From Oscillospiraceae bacterium (lineage in GTDB: Bacteria; Bacillota; Clostridia; Oscillospirales; Oscillospiraceae), in assembly GCA_017535865.1 (NCBI GenBank), contig JAFXTM010000058.1, positions 1 to 41,877 of the forward strand: a stretch of 41,877 nt of DNA, in the 5' to 3' direction. The position numbers and the translations under genes are program-made. The notes beneath the pieces were generated by a model. The model saw only the letters and a program-made list of their open reading frames with translations. It searched no databases and was not told the origin of the DNA. Of this stretch, positions 7,774 through 15,157 are shown one piece after another. The stretch's first letter is position 1; every line of letters starts with the position of its first letter.

Positions 7774-8502
7774 ATGTTTGAACCGCTCCGCAAGCAGACG
7801 ATCGTCGAAAACATCATCAACAAGCTCCTGGAAATGATCGCCAAGGGAGAACTCCGCCCCGGCTGTGCGCTGCCCAGCGAGCGTGACCTCGCGGCCATGC
7901 TCAACGTCAGCCGCACCTCCGTGCGCGAGGCGGTGAAGTCGCTCTCCTACAACGGCATCCTGGAAGTCAAGCCCGGCTCGGGCACCTATCTGACGGAACA
8001 GGCCCTGAGCGCTCCCCTGTCCCAGAAGGCCAGCCGCGAGTCGCTGATCCTCAAGCACCGCTCGGATTATTGGGAGGTCGTCGAGGCGCGGCGGATCCTG
8101 GAGGTGGAAATCTCCGTGCTGACGGCGGAACGAGCCTCGCCGGAGGCTATCGCGGAGATGGAAGACTGCCTGCTGCACATGCGCGAGCTGCTCGACCAGG
8201 AGGCCTACGAGGAGTATACGCTCGAGGACATGTCCTTCCACAACATGATCGCGCGCGGCTGTATGAACGACTACCTCTACCGGATTTACAGCGAGCTTTT
8301 TCCCCTCTTTGTCGATCTCTCCCGCCTCGGCGAGCAGGTCTCCAACCGCCACTGGCCCGCCTACAAGCAGCATGTGGAGATCCTGGAGGCCATCAAATCC
8401 GGTGACAAGGAGCTCGTCCGGCGGATAGTCGAGGCGCATATCGATTTCTGCTCGGAGAGCATGGTCCTGTATTTCCAGCATCTGATGGAGGAGCCGGACT
8501 GA
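7774..8502 (+). CDS. GntR-family (FadR/FCD subfamily) transcriptional regulator
   Basis: A 242-residue protein. Residues about 7-75 form the GntR winged helix ('LRPGCALPSERDLAAMLNVS' and 'RTSVREAVKSLSYNGILEV'). Residues about 95-235 form an all-helical FCD ligand domain with the usual spaced Asp/His metal- or acid-binding residues ('LEDMSFHNMI', 'KQHVEILEAI', 'VEAHIDF'). FCD regulators usually sense small organic acids or sugar acids. Being divergent from the TRAP-aldolase operon, it very likely controls that operon and itself. The start at 7774 has GAGG about ten bases upstream. No terminator is seen after its stop: a different-looking, lower-GC segment begins there. Confidence 0.9.
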   Translation: MFEPLRKQTIVENIINKLLEMIAKGELRPGCALPSERDLAAMLNVSRTSVREAVKSLSYNGILEVKPGSGTYLTEQALSAPLSQKASRESLILKHRSDYWEVVEARRILEVEISVLTAERASPEAIAEMEDCLLHMRELLDQEAYEEYTLEDMSFHNMIARGCMNDYLYRIYSELFPLFVDLSRLGEQVSNRHWPAYKQHVEILEAIKSGDKELVRRIVEAHIDFCSESMVLYFQHLMEEPD

Positions 8503-8566
8503 TCCGCCATAAAGAGGAACGTGAAAACCGACCGGCCAGGTGAAGGTGTAAGATAAAGGCAGACAC

Positions 8567-8863
8567 ATGGAAAACCGCCATGATGCGCAATGCAACTTCG
8601 GCATGATGATAAACACAAAGAAACAGCGTGTGAAGCTCATCTGCGAGGGAAGCCTTCTGGACACGATGCTTGACCGCTTCGGCACAACAGGCGTTTACTG
8701 CGGATGGATTGATGAAGAGCATTTTGTCTGCGAGCCGATTGTGGAAATCAATCATCAGTTTTATGGCTGGGTATGCGGCTTCGGTGAAAGCATCAAGATC
8801 GGCACACCTGAAATAGCAGAACGTTACACGAAGTACCTTTCCCGCATCCAAGCGCAGTATTGA
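8567..8863 (+). pseudogene. C-terminal fragment of a WYL-domain regulator
   Basis: A 98-codon frame that matches only the end of WYL-type regulators: 'RVKLICEGSLLDTMLDRFG', then 'DEEHFVCEPIVEINHQFYGW' and 'GESIKIGTPEIAERY'. In intact proteins this follows an N-terminal helix-turn-helix and the WYL core, both absent here; an in-frame TAA at 8549 blocks extension upstream and the first few codons look non-homologous. No strong ribosome site precedes the ATG. It is most likely a 5'-truncated pseudogene, though a short translated product cannot be excluded. Confidence 0.65.
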
Positions 8864-8901
8864 AAGCGCACTTTCAAAAACAATTTGGAGGAATAGCGCT
8901 C

Positions 8902-9642
8902 ATGGATTATTTAGTTGAGCATGGATTATTAGCAGGATTGTCCGATAATGCGAAAAGACTGTATGATTTGCTTTTCACAAAGGACTTCAAAGCAGAAGAA
9001 TTGACAGCGCAGTTAGAATCTGACGCTTTCAGTGTTGATGATATTAATACTGCTTCGTTCAGATATGTCGATGCATTGTGCCATTTAATTGATTACAGTG
9101 ATCCGCGGATAGAGAACTGTGGATTTGGTGAAGAAATTACTGGAATCGAGAGTAGTCATCTGCTTGAAGCAATTCAGATCTTGCTCAGATTTGGTCTTGA
9201 CCCTAACTATTCATGGAACAACGATATCACTGGAAACATCATGTGGAGCTTGCATTTTGCTTTCAATGGCTATCAAGCAGCTGATGCGGTGAATCTAATG
9301 CTCGAACATGGTGGAAATCCAAATTTGATTTTCGATGGATGGAGTTTGATTGGGGAATTGTGCGCTGATATCTCATGGTTTTTGGGCGGGGATGTGGAAT
9401 CGCGATATATAGCAGACAGTTTTATGCACTATTTGATGGTCGTTATCGGCCACGGCGCAAAGTGGGATAATGGCAATGAAATTGTTGTGACTTATGATGG
9501 ATTCAATGTTGCTGATTTTAAGGATCATCGAAACTATTACTGCGGCTTTATCCATGTCAAATATGAAGATGATCCTTATAACACGACAGCTGTAAGCTTT
9601 TTCGATAAAAGGACAAATCGAGAAGTAGCGCGGCTCGAATAA
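8902..9642 (+). CDS. Ankyrin-like hypothetical protein
   Basis: A 246-residue protein. The ATG at 8902 is chosen because GGAGG lies about ten bases upstream; a TTG at 8860 overlapping the previous frame is less likely. The middle resembles two ankyrin-type repeats ('LLEAIQILLRFGLDPNYSW' and 'AADAVNLMLEHGGNPNL'). The C-terminus is a charged beta-rich tail ('HVKYEDDPYNTTAVSFFDK'). No signal peptide or membrane segment is seen. Similar ankyrin-type proteins are common as immunity or cargo genes in islands, but no toxin gene is adjacent, so no function is assigned. Codon use is A/T-richer than the chromosomal flanks, and a strong terminator follows. Confidence 0.6.
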   Translation: MDYLVEHGLLAGLSDNAKRLYDLLFTKDFKAEELTAQLESDAFSVDDINTASFRYVDALCHLIDYSDPRIENCGFGEEITGIESSHLLEAIQILLRFGLDPNYSWNNDITGNIMWSLHFAFNGYQAADAVNLMLEHGGNPNLIFDGWSLIGELCADISWFLGGDVESRYIADSFMHYLMVVIGHGAKWDNGNEIVVTYDGFNVADFKDHRNYYCGFIHVKYEDDPYNTTAVSFFDKRTNREVARLE

Positions 9643-9725
9643 GGGCACTTTCAATGCTTCTGAGATCGCAGAGGCAACCCGCTCCGCCGATCGCAGAGGC
9701 AGAGCATGAAGAATAAAATGAAAAG

Positions 9726-9766
9726 AGCTGCAAGAAACTCATGTGCTTCTTGCAGCTTTCTTTTTT
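9726..9766 (+). terminator. Factor-independent terminator after the ankyrin-like gene
   Basis: An 11-bp perfect stem (9726-9736 with 9747-9757, AGCTGCAAGAA) with a 10-nt loop, followed by TTCTTTTTT. It ends the ankyrin-like gene 84 bp upstream. Confidence 0.85.
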
Positions 9767-9889
9767 ACTGTGGTTCGTTTTTTGAGACAAATACGAACAG
9801 CATTTTCTCTGATTTATGCGGTTTTTCTGCAATTACTTAAAAGAGTTCGTATTTATGATCGTAAAAAGTTCGCAAAATCGCGCTTTTTC

Positions 9890-9918
9890 TTGACCAATCG
9901 GCATGATTCTTGTATCAT
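9890..9918 (+). promoter_or_regulatory. Promoter of the integrase remnant
   Basis: TTGACC (9890-9895), 17 bp, TATCAT (9913-9918); the integrase ATG lies 36 bp downstream with AGGAGA as ribosome site. The -10 sits inside a 12-bp repeat (TCTTGTATCATG, 9908-9919) that recurs after the integrase gene. Confidence 0.7.
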
Positions 9919-9953
9919 GTTTTTTGTTGGAGAATGTTGTAGGAGATGAATAA

Positions 9954-10387
9954 ATGTCCTACACAAACGCCAGAGGTCGCACAGAAAACGGCTTGGGTTC
10001 TATCAGGAAAAAAGAACGAGAAAGAAAGGATGGTTCAGTTTACGAGTATTGGGAAGGGCGCATAACGCTCTTTTATGATCCAAACACAAAACAGCAGATT
10101 ACGAAAACCTTTACAGGCGCGACACGCGAAGAAGTCATTACGAAGATCCGAAGCTGTGGGATTGAGCCTGTCACAGAGGGAAAGCCCGCCTGCGTTTTCA
10201 CGATTTACGTCACCAATACGCTGTTATTGCCATCAAAAACGGGGATGATATAAAAACGATCCAGAGCAACCTTGGGCATGCTACAGCAGCCTTTACTCTG
10301 GACGTCTATGGTCATGTAACCGAGGAGATGAAGAGTGACAGCGCGGATCGGATGGAGAGTTATTTGAAAGCTCTTTCAGAGTTGTAA
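9954..10387 (+). pseudogene. Tyrosine recombinase (phage/ICE integrase) with internal deletion
   Basis: The N-terminal part (9954 to about 10140) reads 'NGLGSIRKKERERKDGSVY' and 'WEGRITLFYDPNTKQQ', typical of the small DNA-binding domain of Tn916-like integrases. Near 10140-10190 the frame changes, and a different frame (from about 10166, H codon at 10199, stop at 10385-10387) encodes the catalytic end: 'RFHDLRHQYAVIAIKNG', 'SNLGHATAAFTLDVYGHVT'. The HxxR, LGH and nucleophile Tyr boxes are therefore present. The whole middle, including the core-binding domain and the first catalytic Arg, is missing. The gene cannot make an active recombinase. It retains its promoter and ribosome site and lies beside tRNA-Val, its probable former target. 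Confidence 0.88.
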
Positions 10388-10458
10388 AAAGTCAAATCAA
10401 AGTTGTATTGAAGTCATATTGAAGTCCTGCAAAACTCGAACAGTAGTCCATGGAACCC

Positions 10459-10483
10459 ACGATACAAGCAAAAATCTTGTATC
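10459..10483. repeat. tRNA-end-like repeat and inverted repeat (possible att remnant)
   Basis: ACGATACAAG (10459-10468) repeats the tRNA-Val 3' segment at 10671-10680, and TCCATGG precedes both copies (10447 and 10661). The same copy forms a perfect inverted repeat GATACAAG-N7-CTTGTATC (10461-10468 with 10476-10483). This looks like a degraded attachment core or integrase-binding site. Confidence 0.4.
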
Positions 10484-10634
10484 ATGAGAAGCAGGTTACT
10501 TTTTTCTCACGAAAAGGCCGAAAAAGTGACCATTTTTGAATATGCCATAACTTTTGCATGGTTACTGCTTTTTGGCGATCTTTCGATTTTTGAACTTTTC
10601 TGGAGCAAATGTGGCCAAAACGATTAAAAAATAA

Positions 10635-10663
10635 GGAATTCCGAACATTTTGTTCGGAATTCC
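10635..10663 (-). terminator. Terminator of tRNA-Val
   Basis: A perfect 13-bp stem (10635-10647 with 10651-10663, GGAATTCCGAACA) with a 3-nt loop. On the minus strand it follows the tRNA CCA end directly and is followed by TTATTTTTTAAT. Confidence 0.88.
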
Positions 10664-10664
10664 A

Positions 10665-10740
10665 TGGTGGACGATACAAGACTCGAACTTGTGACCTCCC
10701 GCACGTCAAGCGGATGCGCTACCAGCTGCGCCAATCGTCC
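10665..10740 (-). tRNA. tRNA-Val (anticodon GAC)
   Basis: The minus strand folds into a full cloverleaf of 76 nt with encoded CCA: acceptor GGACGAT pairs with ATCGTCC; D-arm GGCGCAGCTGGTAGCGC; anticodon stem TCCGC/GCGGG with loop TTGACGT giving anticodon GAC; T-arm ACAAG-TTCGAGT-CTTGT. GAC reads valine codons GUC and GUU. It has a consensus promoter and its own terminator, so it is a single-gene unit. Its 3' end faces the decayed integrase. Confidence 0.96.
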
Positions 10741-10761
10741 GTATTCATTTAAGCAAAAGGA

Positions 10762-10790
10762 ATGATACTCTATTTCGCGTCAATTGTCAA
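10762..10790 (-). promoter_or_regulatory. Promoter of tRNA-Val
   Basis: On the minus strand TTGACA (10790-10785), a 17-bp spacer and TATCAT (10767-10762), about 22 bp before the mature tRNA 5' end. This is a near-consensus sigma-A promoter. Confidence 0.85.
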
Positions 10791-10865
10791 GCCTTTCTTT
10801 CGCTTTTTTCTGCCGGGTGCACGGGCGCGCAGGCCCTCGCCTCTCTCCGCTCCCCGCGCTGCGTC

Positions 10866-10901
10866 GGCGACCGGATATGTGGCCATATCCGGTCGCCGCT
10901 T
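10866..10901 (+). terminator. Perfect hairpin with T-tract upstream of the OYE operon
   Basis: A 14-bp perfect stem (10866-10879 with 10884-10897, GGCGACCGGATATG), 4-nt loop, then GCTTTTG. It lies upstream of the operon promoter with no plus-strand gene before it except the island. It may insulate the operon from read-through, or be left from a gene lost when the island inserted. Confidence 0.6.
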
Positions 10902-10966
10902 TTGTGGATATTATACGGCTGTGCGTCCTTCCCGCGTCGGGTTTTTTGCTTATTTCGACAAAGAAG

Positions 10967-10995
10967 TTGACGCAGAGGGGCAAAAAGGCTATAGT
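10967..10995 (+). promoter_or_regulatory. Promoter of the OYE-SDR-AOR operon
   Basis: TTGACG (10967-10972), 17-bp spacer, TATAGT (10990-10995), giving a leader of about 65 nt before the ATG at 11068. A second TATAAT overlaps at 10996-11001 but is too far from the -35. No known riboswitch fold is recognised in the leader. Confidence 0.75.
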
Positions 10996-11067
10996 TATAA
11001 TCGGAATGATTCCGGGAACAACGGTCCGTTCGGACAATACAGACCCAGTGAGAGGGGTGTCTTTTCC

Positions 11068-13146
11068 ATGTATGATCTCCTGCTGTCTCCGATGAAGATC
11101 GGCAGCATGACCGTCAAAAACCGCACCGTCATGACGGCGGCGGAATTCAGCCTCGGCCAGACCAACGGCAAGCCCACCGAGCGCCTGATGGACTACTACG
11201 AGGAGCGCGCGAAGGGCGGCGTCGGCATGATCATTCCCGGCATCTGCCGCGTCAACGACATGGGCGGCGCGTCCACCTTCACGCAGCTTGCCATGAGCCA
11301 TGACTACCACATCGATCCCATGCGCGAGTTTGCCGGGCGTATCCACCGCCACGGCGCGAAGCTCTGTATCCAGCTCCACCATCCCGGCCGGCAGGGCATG
11401 GCCAGTGCCATCAACTCCCTGCCCCTCGTCATTCCGGTGTCCGACCGCTTCCCCGGCGTGATGGACTCGATCTTCAAATGCACGCCGCTGCTGCTGGGGA
11501 TGGAGGCCAAGGGCGTCTGCTTCTCGGTGCAGGCGCCGTCGAAGGTCGAGCTCGCCAAGCACGGCGCGACCCGGATGCACGCCATGTCGAAAAGGGAGAT
11601 CCATGCGCTCATCCGGGACTTCATCGAAGCCGCCGTGCGCTGTCAGATGGCGGGCGTCGACTGTGTGGAGCTCCACGCCGGGCACGGGTACATCATCCAG
11701 CAGTTTCTCTCCCCACACACCAACCGCCGCACGGACGAATACGGCGGCAGCTTTGAGAACCGCCTGCGCTTCCTGCGCGAGATCATCGAGGGCATCCGCC
11801 TGCGCTGCGGGCGCGATTATCCGCTGACCGTGCGCCTGACCGCGGACGAGATGTACGACCGCATCGGGCGGCCCGGCGTCGGCTACGATCTGGAGACCGG
11901 CAAGCAGATCGCCAGGCGTCTCGAGGAGCTCACGGTGGACGCCATCAACGTCACCTCCGCCTGCTACGACGCCTACAACTACTGGCTGGAGCCGACCTCG
12001 TTCGAGCCCGGCTGGCGCAAATATCTCGCGCGGGAGATCAAGAGCGTGGTCTCCATCCCCGTCATCGCCGCCAACGTCATCCGCACGCCCGAGCAGGCCG
12101 AGCGGCAGCTCGAGGAGGGCGATCAGGACTTCGTCGCCTCGGCGCGCGCCTTCATCTGCGACCCGCACTGGGTCGAGAAGGCCGCCTCCGGCCGCTCGAA
12201 CGAGATCCGCCGCTGCATCGGCTGCCTCAACTGCATCCGCTCCTTCATGACCAACGCCGGCGTCGGCAAGCCCGGCGAGTGCGCGCTGAACATGAGCGTC
12301 GCGCGGGAGAGGGCCTATTTCAACATGCCGCGCGACGGCGAGGGGCGGGAGATCCTCGTCATCGGGGCGGGCCCCGCGGGCCTCACCGCGGCGCAGACGC
12401 TCGCCATGCGCGGCTTCGACGTGACCGTGTACGAGAAGGCGGAGGAGCCCGGCGGGCAGGTGCTGACCGCCGCGGCCTGCCACCTCAAGGACAAGCTCCT
12501 CTGGTGCATCGAGGACCTGATGACCCAGGCGCGCAAGGCCGGCGCGAAGATCGAGCTCGGCCGGGAGCTGAGCGCGCAGGAGATCGCGGAGCGGGAACCC
12601 TGGGGCGTCGTGGTTGCCACCGGCGGCGAGCCGCTGCGTCCGCGTTCCATCGAGGGCATCGACGGCGATAACGTCTTTACCGCGCCGCAGATCATCCACC
12701 GCGAGACCGTGCTGCGCGACGCCGACGTCGTCGTGGCGGGCTCGGGCCTCACCGGTCTCGAGACGGCGGAGCTCCTGAATCAGACGGGCAACCGCGTCAC
12801 GATCATCGAGATGGCGCAGGAGCTCGCGCCGGGCGCCTGGTTCCAGCTCGTCGACGACGAGATGGAGCGCCTCGTCCCGGCCGGGACACAGATCGCGCTC
12901 GGGACAAAGCTGTGCGCCGTGGACGGCGAAGGCGTCACGGTCGAGGACGTCAAGACCGGGCAGAAGCGCCGGATCCCCGCGGACTACCTGGTGCTCTCGC
13001 TCGGCGTCCGCCCGGCGGGCAACCTCGCCCGCGAGCTCGACAAACGCAGCGTCATGCGCATCTGGCGCGTGGGCGACGCCGTACAGAGCGGCACCATCGC
13101 CGACGCCTGCCACAGCGCTTACGATACCGTCATGGCGATCCGATAG
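11068..13146 (+). CDS. FAD/FMN/[4Fe-4S] Old Yellow Enzyme-type reductase (FadH/BaiCD-like)
   Basis: A 692-residue protein, close to the usual 640-680. The ATG at 11068 begins the conserved 'LLSPMKIGSMTVKNRTVMT' N-terminus; the open frame extends upstream but lies in promoter DNA. Residues 1-370 form the FMN TIM barrel ('ELHAGHGYIIQQFLSP', 'NRRTDEYGGSFENRLRF'). Cys383, 386, 389 and 405 form the iron-sulfur site. Residues from about 430 form the FAD/NAD(P) module (VIGAGPAGLTAA at about 430-441, then 'VVAGSGLTGLETAELL'). The family reduces enone or enoyl C=C bonds; members include 2,4-dienoyl-CoA reductase and the bile-acid enzymes BaiCD/BaiH. It heads a six-gene operon. The substrate is unknown; a hydrophobic unsaturated ketone, ester or acid is inferred. 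Confidence 0.92.
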   Translation: MYDLLLSPMKIGSMTVKNRTVMTAAEFSLGQTNGKPTERLMDYYEERAKGGVGMIIPGICRVNDMGGASTFTQLAMSHDYHIDPMREFAGRIHRHGAKLCIQLHHPGRQGMASAINSLPLVIPVSDRFPGVMDSIFKCTPLLLGMEAKGVCFSVQAPSKVELAKHGATRMHAMSKREIHALIRDFIEAAVRCQMAGVDCVELHAGHGYIIQQFLSPHTNRRTDEYGGSFENRLRFLREIIEGIRLRCGRDYPLTVRLTADEMYDRIGRPGVGYDLETGKQIARRLEELTVDAINVTSACYDAYNYWLEPTSFEPGWRKYLAREIKSVVSIPVIAANVIRTPEQAERQLEEGDQDFVASARAFICDPHWVEKAASGRSNEIRRCIGCLNCIRSFMTNAGVGKPGECALNMSVARERAYFNMPRDGEGREILVIGAGPAGLTAAQTLAMRGFDVTVYEKAEEPGGQVLTAAACHLKDKLLWCIEDLMTQARKAGAKIELGRELSAQEIAEREPWGVVVATGGEPLRPRSIEGIDGDNVFTAPQIIHRETVLRDADVVVAGSGLTGLETAELLNQTGNRVTIIEMAQELAPGAWFQLVDDEMERLVPAGTQIALGTKLCAVDGEGVTVEDVKTGQKRRIPADYLVLSLGVRPAGNLARELDKRSVMRIWRVGDAVQSGTIADACHSAYDTVMAIR

Positions 13147-13177
13147 TACAAAAATGACAGCAGGAGTGTGAAGGACT

Positions 13178-14005
13178 ATGATCAGTCACAAGAACATCAT
13201 CGTCACCGGTGCATCCAGCGGGATCGGAAAATCCATCATCGACGAACTCGTGCAGCAGGAGGGCAACCGCATCCTCGCGGCCTGCCGCCATGCCGACCGC
13301 GTCACGGGCTACGGGGCGAACGTCATCCCCTTCTCCTGCGATCTGAGCACGCAGGACGGGGTGGACGCCCTGTTCGCCCGGGCGGAGGAGCTCTTCGACA
13401 AGGTCGACATCTTCTTCTGCAACGCGGGCGCGCCCTACTACGAGCGCTTCGATTACGAGGACTGGGAGCGGATCGAGCGCATCTACCGCGTCAACACCAT
13501 CTCCCACATCTACGCCTACTCCAAGTACCTCCACCACCTCAACGGCCGGGAGGGCCGCCTGGTCTACACCATCTCCGCCATGGGCGAGATGGCGCTGCCC
13601 GGCTACGCGCTCTACGCCTCCACCAAGTTCGCGATGAAGGGCTTTCAGCAGGCCATCCGCGACGAGACGCCGGAGAACCTGCAGATCAGCTGTGTCTATC
13701 CCGTCTCCACCAAGACCAACTTTTTCCGCGTCGGCGGAGGCGGGCACAAGATGGAGCCGCCCTTCCCCGTGCAGGCGCCGGACAAGGTCGCAAAGGCCGT
13801 GGTCAAGGGCGTGCACAAGCTCAAAGACCACATCTATCCCTGCCCGGTCTATCTGCCGAGCAAATACCTGATGAACATCGTCCCCCCCGTGAAGAAGCTC
13901 TATATCCACGCGCAGAAGGGCAAGCTCCGCCGCTTTGTCAAGCGCCTCGAGCAGGAAGCGGAAGGCGCGGCGGAGGACATCAAGCTCAAACACACGCTTA
14001 AGTAA
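13178..14005 (+). CDS. Short-chain dehydrogenase/reductase (SDR)
   Basis: A 275-residue classical SDR. The cofactor loop TGASSGIG is at 10-17, NAG at 82-84, and the catalytic tetrad Asn106, Ser133, Tyr146 and Lys150 is complete ('YALYASTKFA'). The C-terminal extension (about 215-275) is rich in Lys and Pro ('PSKYLMNIVPPVKKLY') and resembles the membrane-associating tail of 3-ketosphinganine or retinol-type SDRs, hinting at a lipophilic substrate. It lies 31 bp after the OYE gene and 12 bp before the next gene. It likely oxidises or reduces a hydroxyl/keto group of the same substrate handled by the OYE enzyme (inference). Confidence 0.9.
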   Translation: MISHKNIIVTGASSGIGKSIIDELVQQEGNRILAACRHADRVTGYGANVIPFSCDLSTQDGVDALFARAEELFDKVDIFFCNAGAPYYERFDYEDWERIERIYRVNTISHIYAYSKYLHHLNGREGRLVYTISAMGEMALPGYALYASTKFAMKGFQQAIRDETPENLQISCVYPVSTKTNFFRVGGGGHKMEPPFPVQAPDKVAKAVVKGVHKLKDHIYPCPVYLPSKYLMNIVPPVKKLYIHAQKGKLRRFVKRLEQEAEGAAEDIKLKHTLK

Positions 14006-14017
14006 GGAGGAACGACC

Positions 14018-15157
14018 ATGGCAAACATTCACGATATCAGCCGCAACGCCTTCATGCTGCGCGGTCCGCTGGCGAAAAAAGGCTATGACTGGTGGTGGCA
14101 CTCCCTGACGGCGGAGAACGCCGAGACCGGGGAGAAAAAGCCCTTCTACATCGAGTTCTTTGCGTGCAACCCGGCGCTGGCGAAGGACGAGCCCGTCATC
14201 GTCTGGAACGATCCCGAAAAGCAAAAGCGCGGCGTCCTGCCCTCCTATCTGATGGTCAACGTCGGCTTCTGGGGCGAGGACCACGGGCAGCTCCACAACT
14301 TTTACGCCTGGAAGGACGTGAGCATGCATCCCAACGCGCCCTACTCCGTCTCCGCGGGCGGCTGCACCTGCTCGGAGACGCACACCGAGGGCAGCGTCAC
14401 GGTCACGCCGGAGCAGGTGAAGGCGCACCCCGAGTGGATGTGCGACGCCGGCAGCATGAGCTGGCGGCTCGACATCGACAAGCAGATCGCCTTCCATGTC
14501 GGCTACGGCGCGAGCAAGTTCTTCCGCGACGTAAACGCCTTTGAGATGTTCTGGCACGCCGAGGGCATGAAGACGAAATACAGCGGCGAGATCACGCTCA
14601 ACGGCGTGAAGTACGTGGTCCGGCCCGAGACCTGCAACGGCTACGCCGACAAGAACTGGGGCGGCGACTTCACCTCCCCCTGGGTCTGGCTCTCCAGCAA
14701 CGAGCTGCGCAGCCGCATCACCGGCAAAAAGCTCGAGAACTCCGTCTTCAACATCGGCGGCGGCCGGCCGAAGATCGGCCCCGTGGCGCTCGAGCGCAAG
14801 CTGCTGGGCGAGTTCTACTACGAGGGGACGGACTACGAGTTCAACTTTTCCAAGTTCTGGACGCTCTCCGGCACGAAGTTCGACTGCGAGGAGACCGCGG
14901 ACGAGATCCACTGGCACGTCGTGCAGACGACGGCGACCGCGAAGCTCGACACGCAGATCCGCTGCAAAAAGAGCGAGATGCTGCACATCAACTACGAGGC
15001 GCCGACCGGCCTCAAGCGCCACAACCGGCTCTGGAACGGCGGCACCGGAACGGGCGTGCTCAAGCTCTATAAACGCGCGCGCGGCAAATGGGTGCTTATC
15101 GACGAGGTGGAGGCCGTCGGCATCGGCTGTGAATTTGGGGAGTACGACAAGGCATGA
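14018..15157 (+). CDS. Tocopherol-cyclase-like / lipocalin-type protein
   Basis: A 379-residue protein with AAGGAGG before the ATG. The conserved centre 'GYADKNWGGDFTSPWVWL' matches the tocopherol cyclase family hallmark (Y-x-E/D-KNWG-x-x-F-x-x-W-x-W). The sequence is rich in Trp and in beta-strand patterns ('KKGYDWWWHSL', 'MSWRLDIDKQIAFHVGYG'), fitting the double lipocalin barrel of that family, which also resembles CrtC/AttH-type hydratases. Family members act on, or bind, large hydrophobic prenyl or steroid-like molecules. No signal peptide is seen, so it is cytosolic. Its stop overlaps the AOR start by four bases (ATGA). The assignment rests on the motif and general pattern; the reaction is unknown. 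Confidence 0.68.
   Translation: MANIHDISRNAFMLRGPLAKKGYDWWWHSLTAENAETGEKKPFYIEFFACNPALAKDEPVIVWNDPEKQKRGVLPSYLMVNVGFWGEDHGQLHNFYAWKDVSMHPNAPYSVSAGGCTCSETHTEGSVTVTPEQVKAHPEWMCDAGSMSWRLDIDKQIAFHVGYGASKFFRDVNAFEMFWHAEGMKTKYSGEITLNGVKYVVRPETCNGYADKNWGGDFTSPWVWLSSNELRSRITGKKLENSVFNIGGGRPKIGPVALERKLLGEFYYEGTDYEFNFSKFWTLSGTKFDCEETADEIHWHVVQTTATAKLDTQIRCKKSEMLHINYEAPTGLKRHNRLWNGGTGTGVLKLYKRARGKWVLIDEVEAVGIGCEFGEYDKA

Larger units (their letters stand above)
8503..10740. mobile_element. Remnant of a genomic island at tRNA-Val
   Basis: From just after the GntR stop to the tRNA the DNA turns visibly A/T-richer, and codon choice differs from both flanks. Contents: a WYL regulator fragment, an ankyrin-like ORF with its own terminator, a decayed tyrosine integrase, and a tRNA gene whose 3' end faces the integrase. 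This is the usual arrangement of an element inserted at a tRNA. There is no transfer, replication or relaxase gene, so it is a degraded remnant. The left boundary is set only by the composition change. Confidence 0.6.

Noticed and set aside
8868-9654. 10-bp direct repeat GCACTTTCAA on both sides of the ankyrin-like gene
   Set aside because: It could suggest a target-site duplication, but there is no transposase or terminal inverted repeat, and 10 bp can recur by chance.
9743-9949. Short plus-strand frame of 68 codons
   Set aside because: It begins inside a terminator and covers the integrase promoter; no ribosome site or similarity.
10482-10709. Minus-strand frame of 75 codons
   Set aside because: It overlaps the tRNA gene and its terminator.
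10996-11067. Riboswitch in the OYE operon leader
   Set aside because: The leader is short and shows only small inverted repeats; no known aptamer core is recognised.
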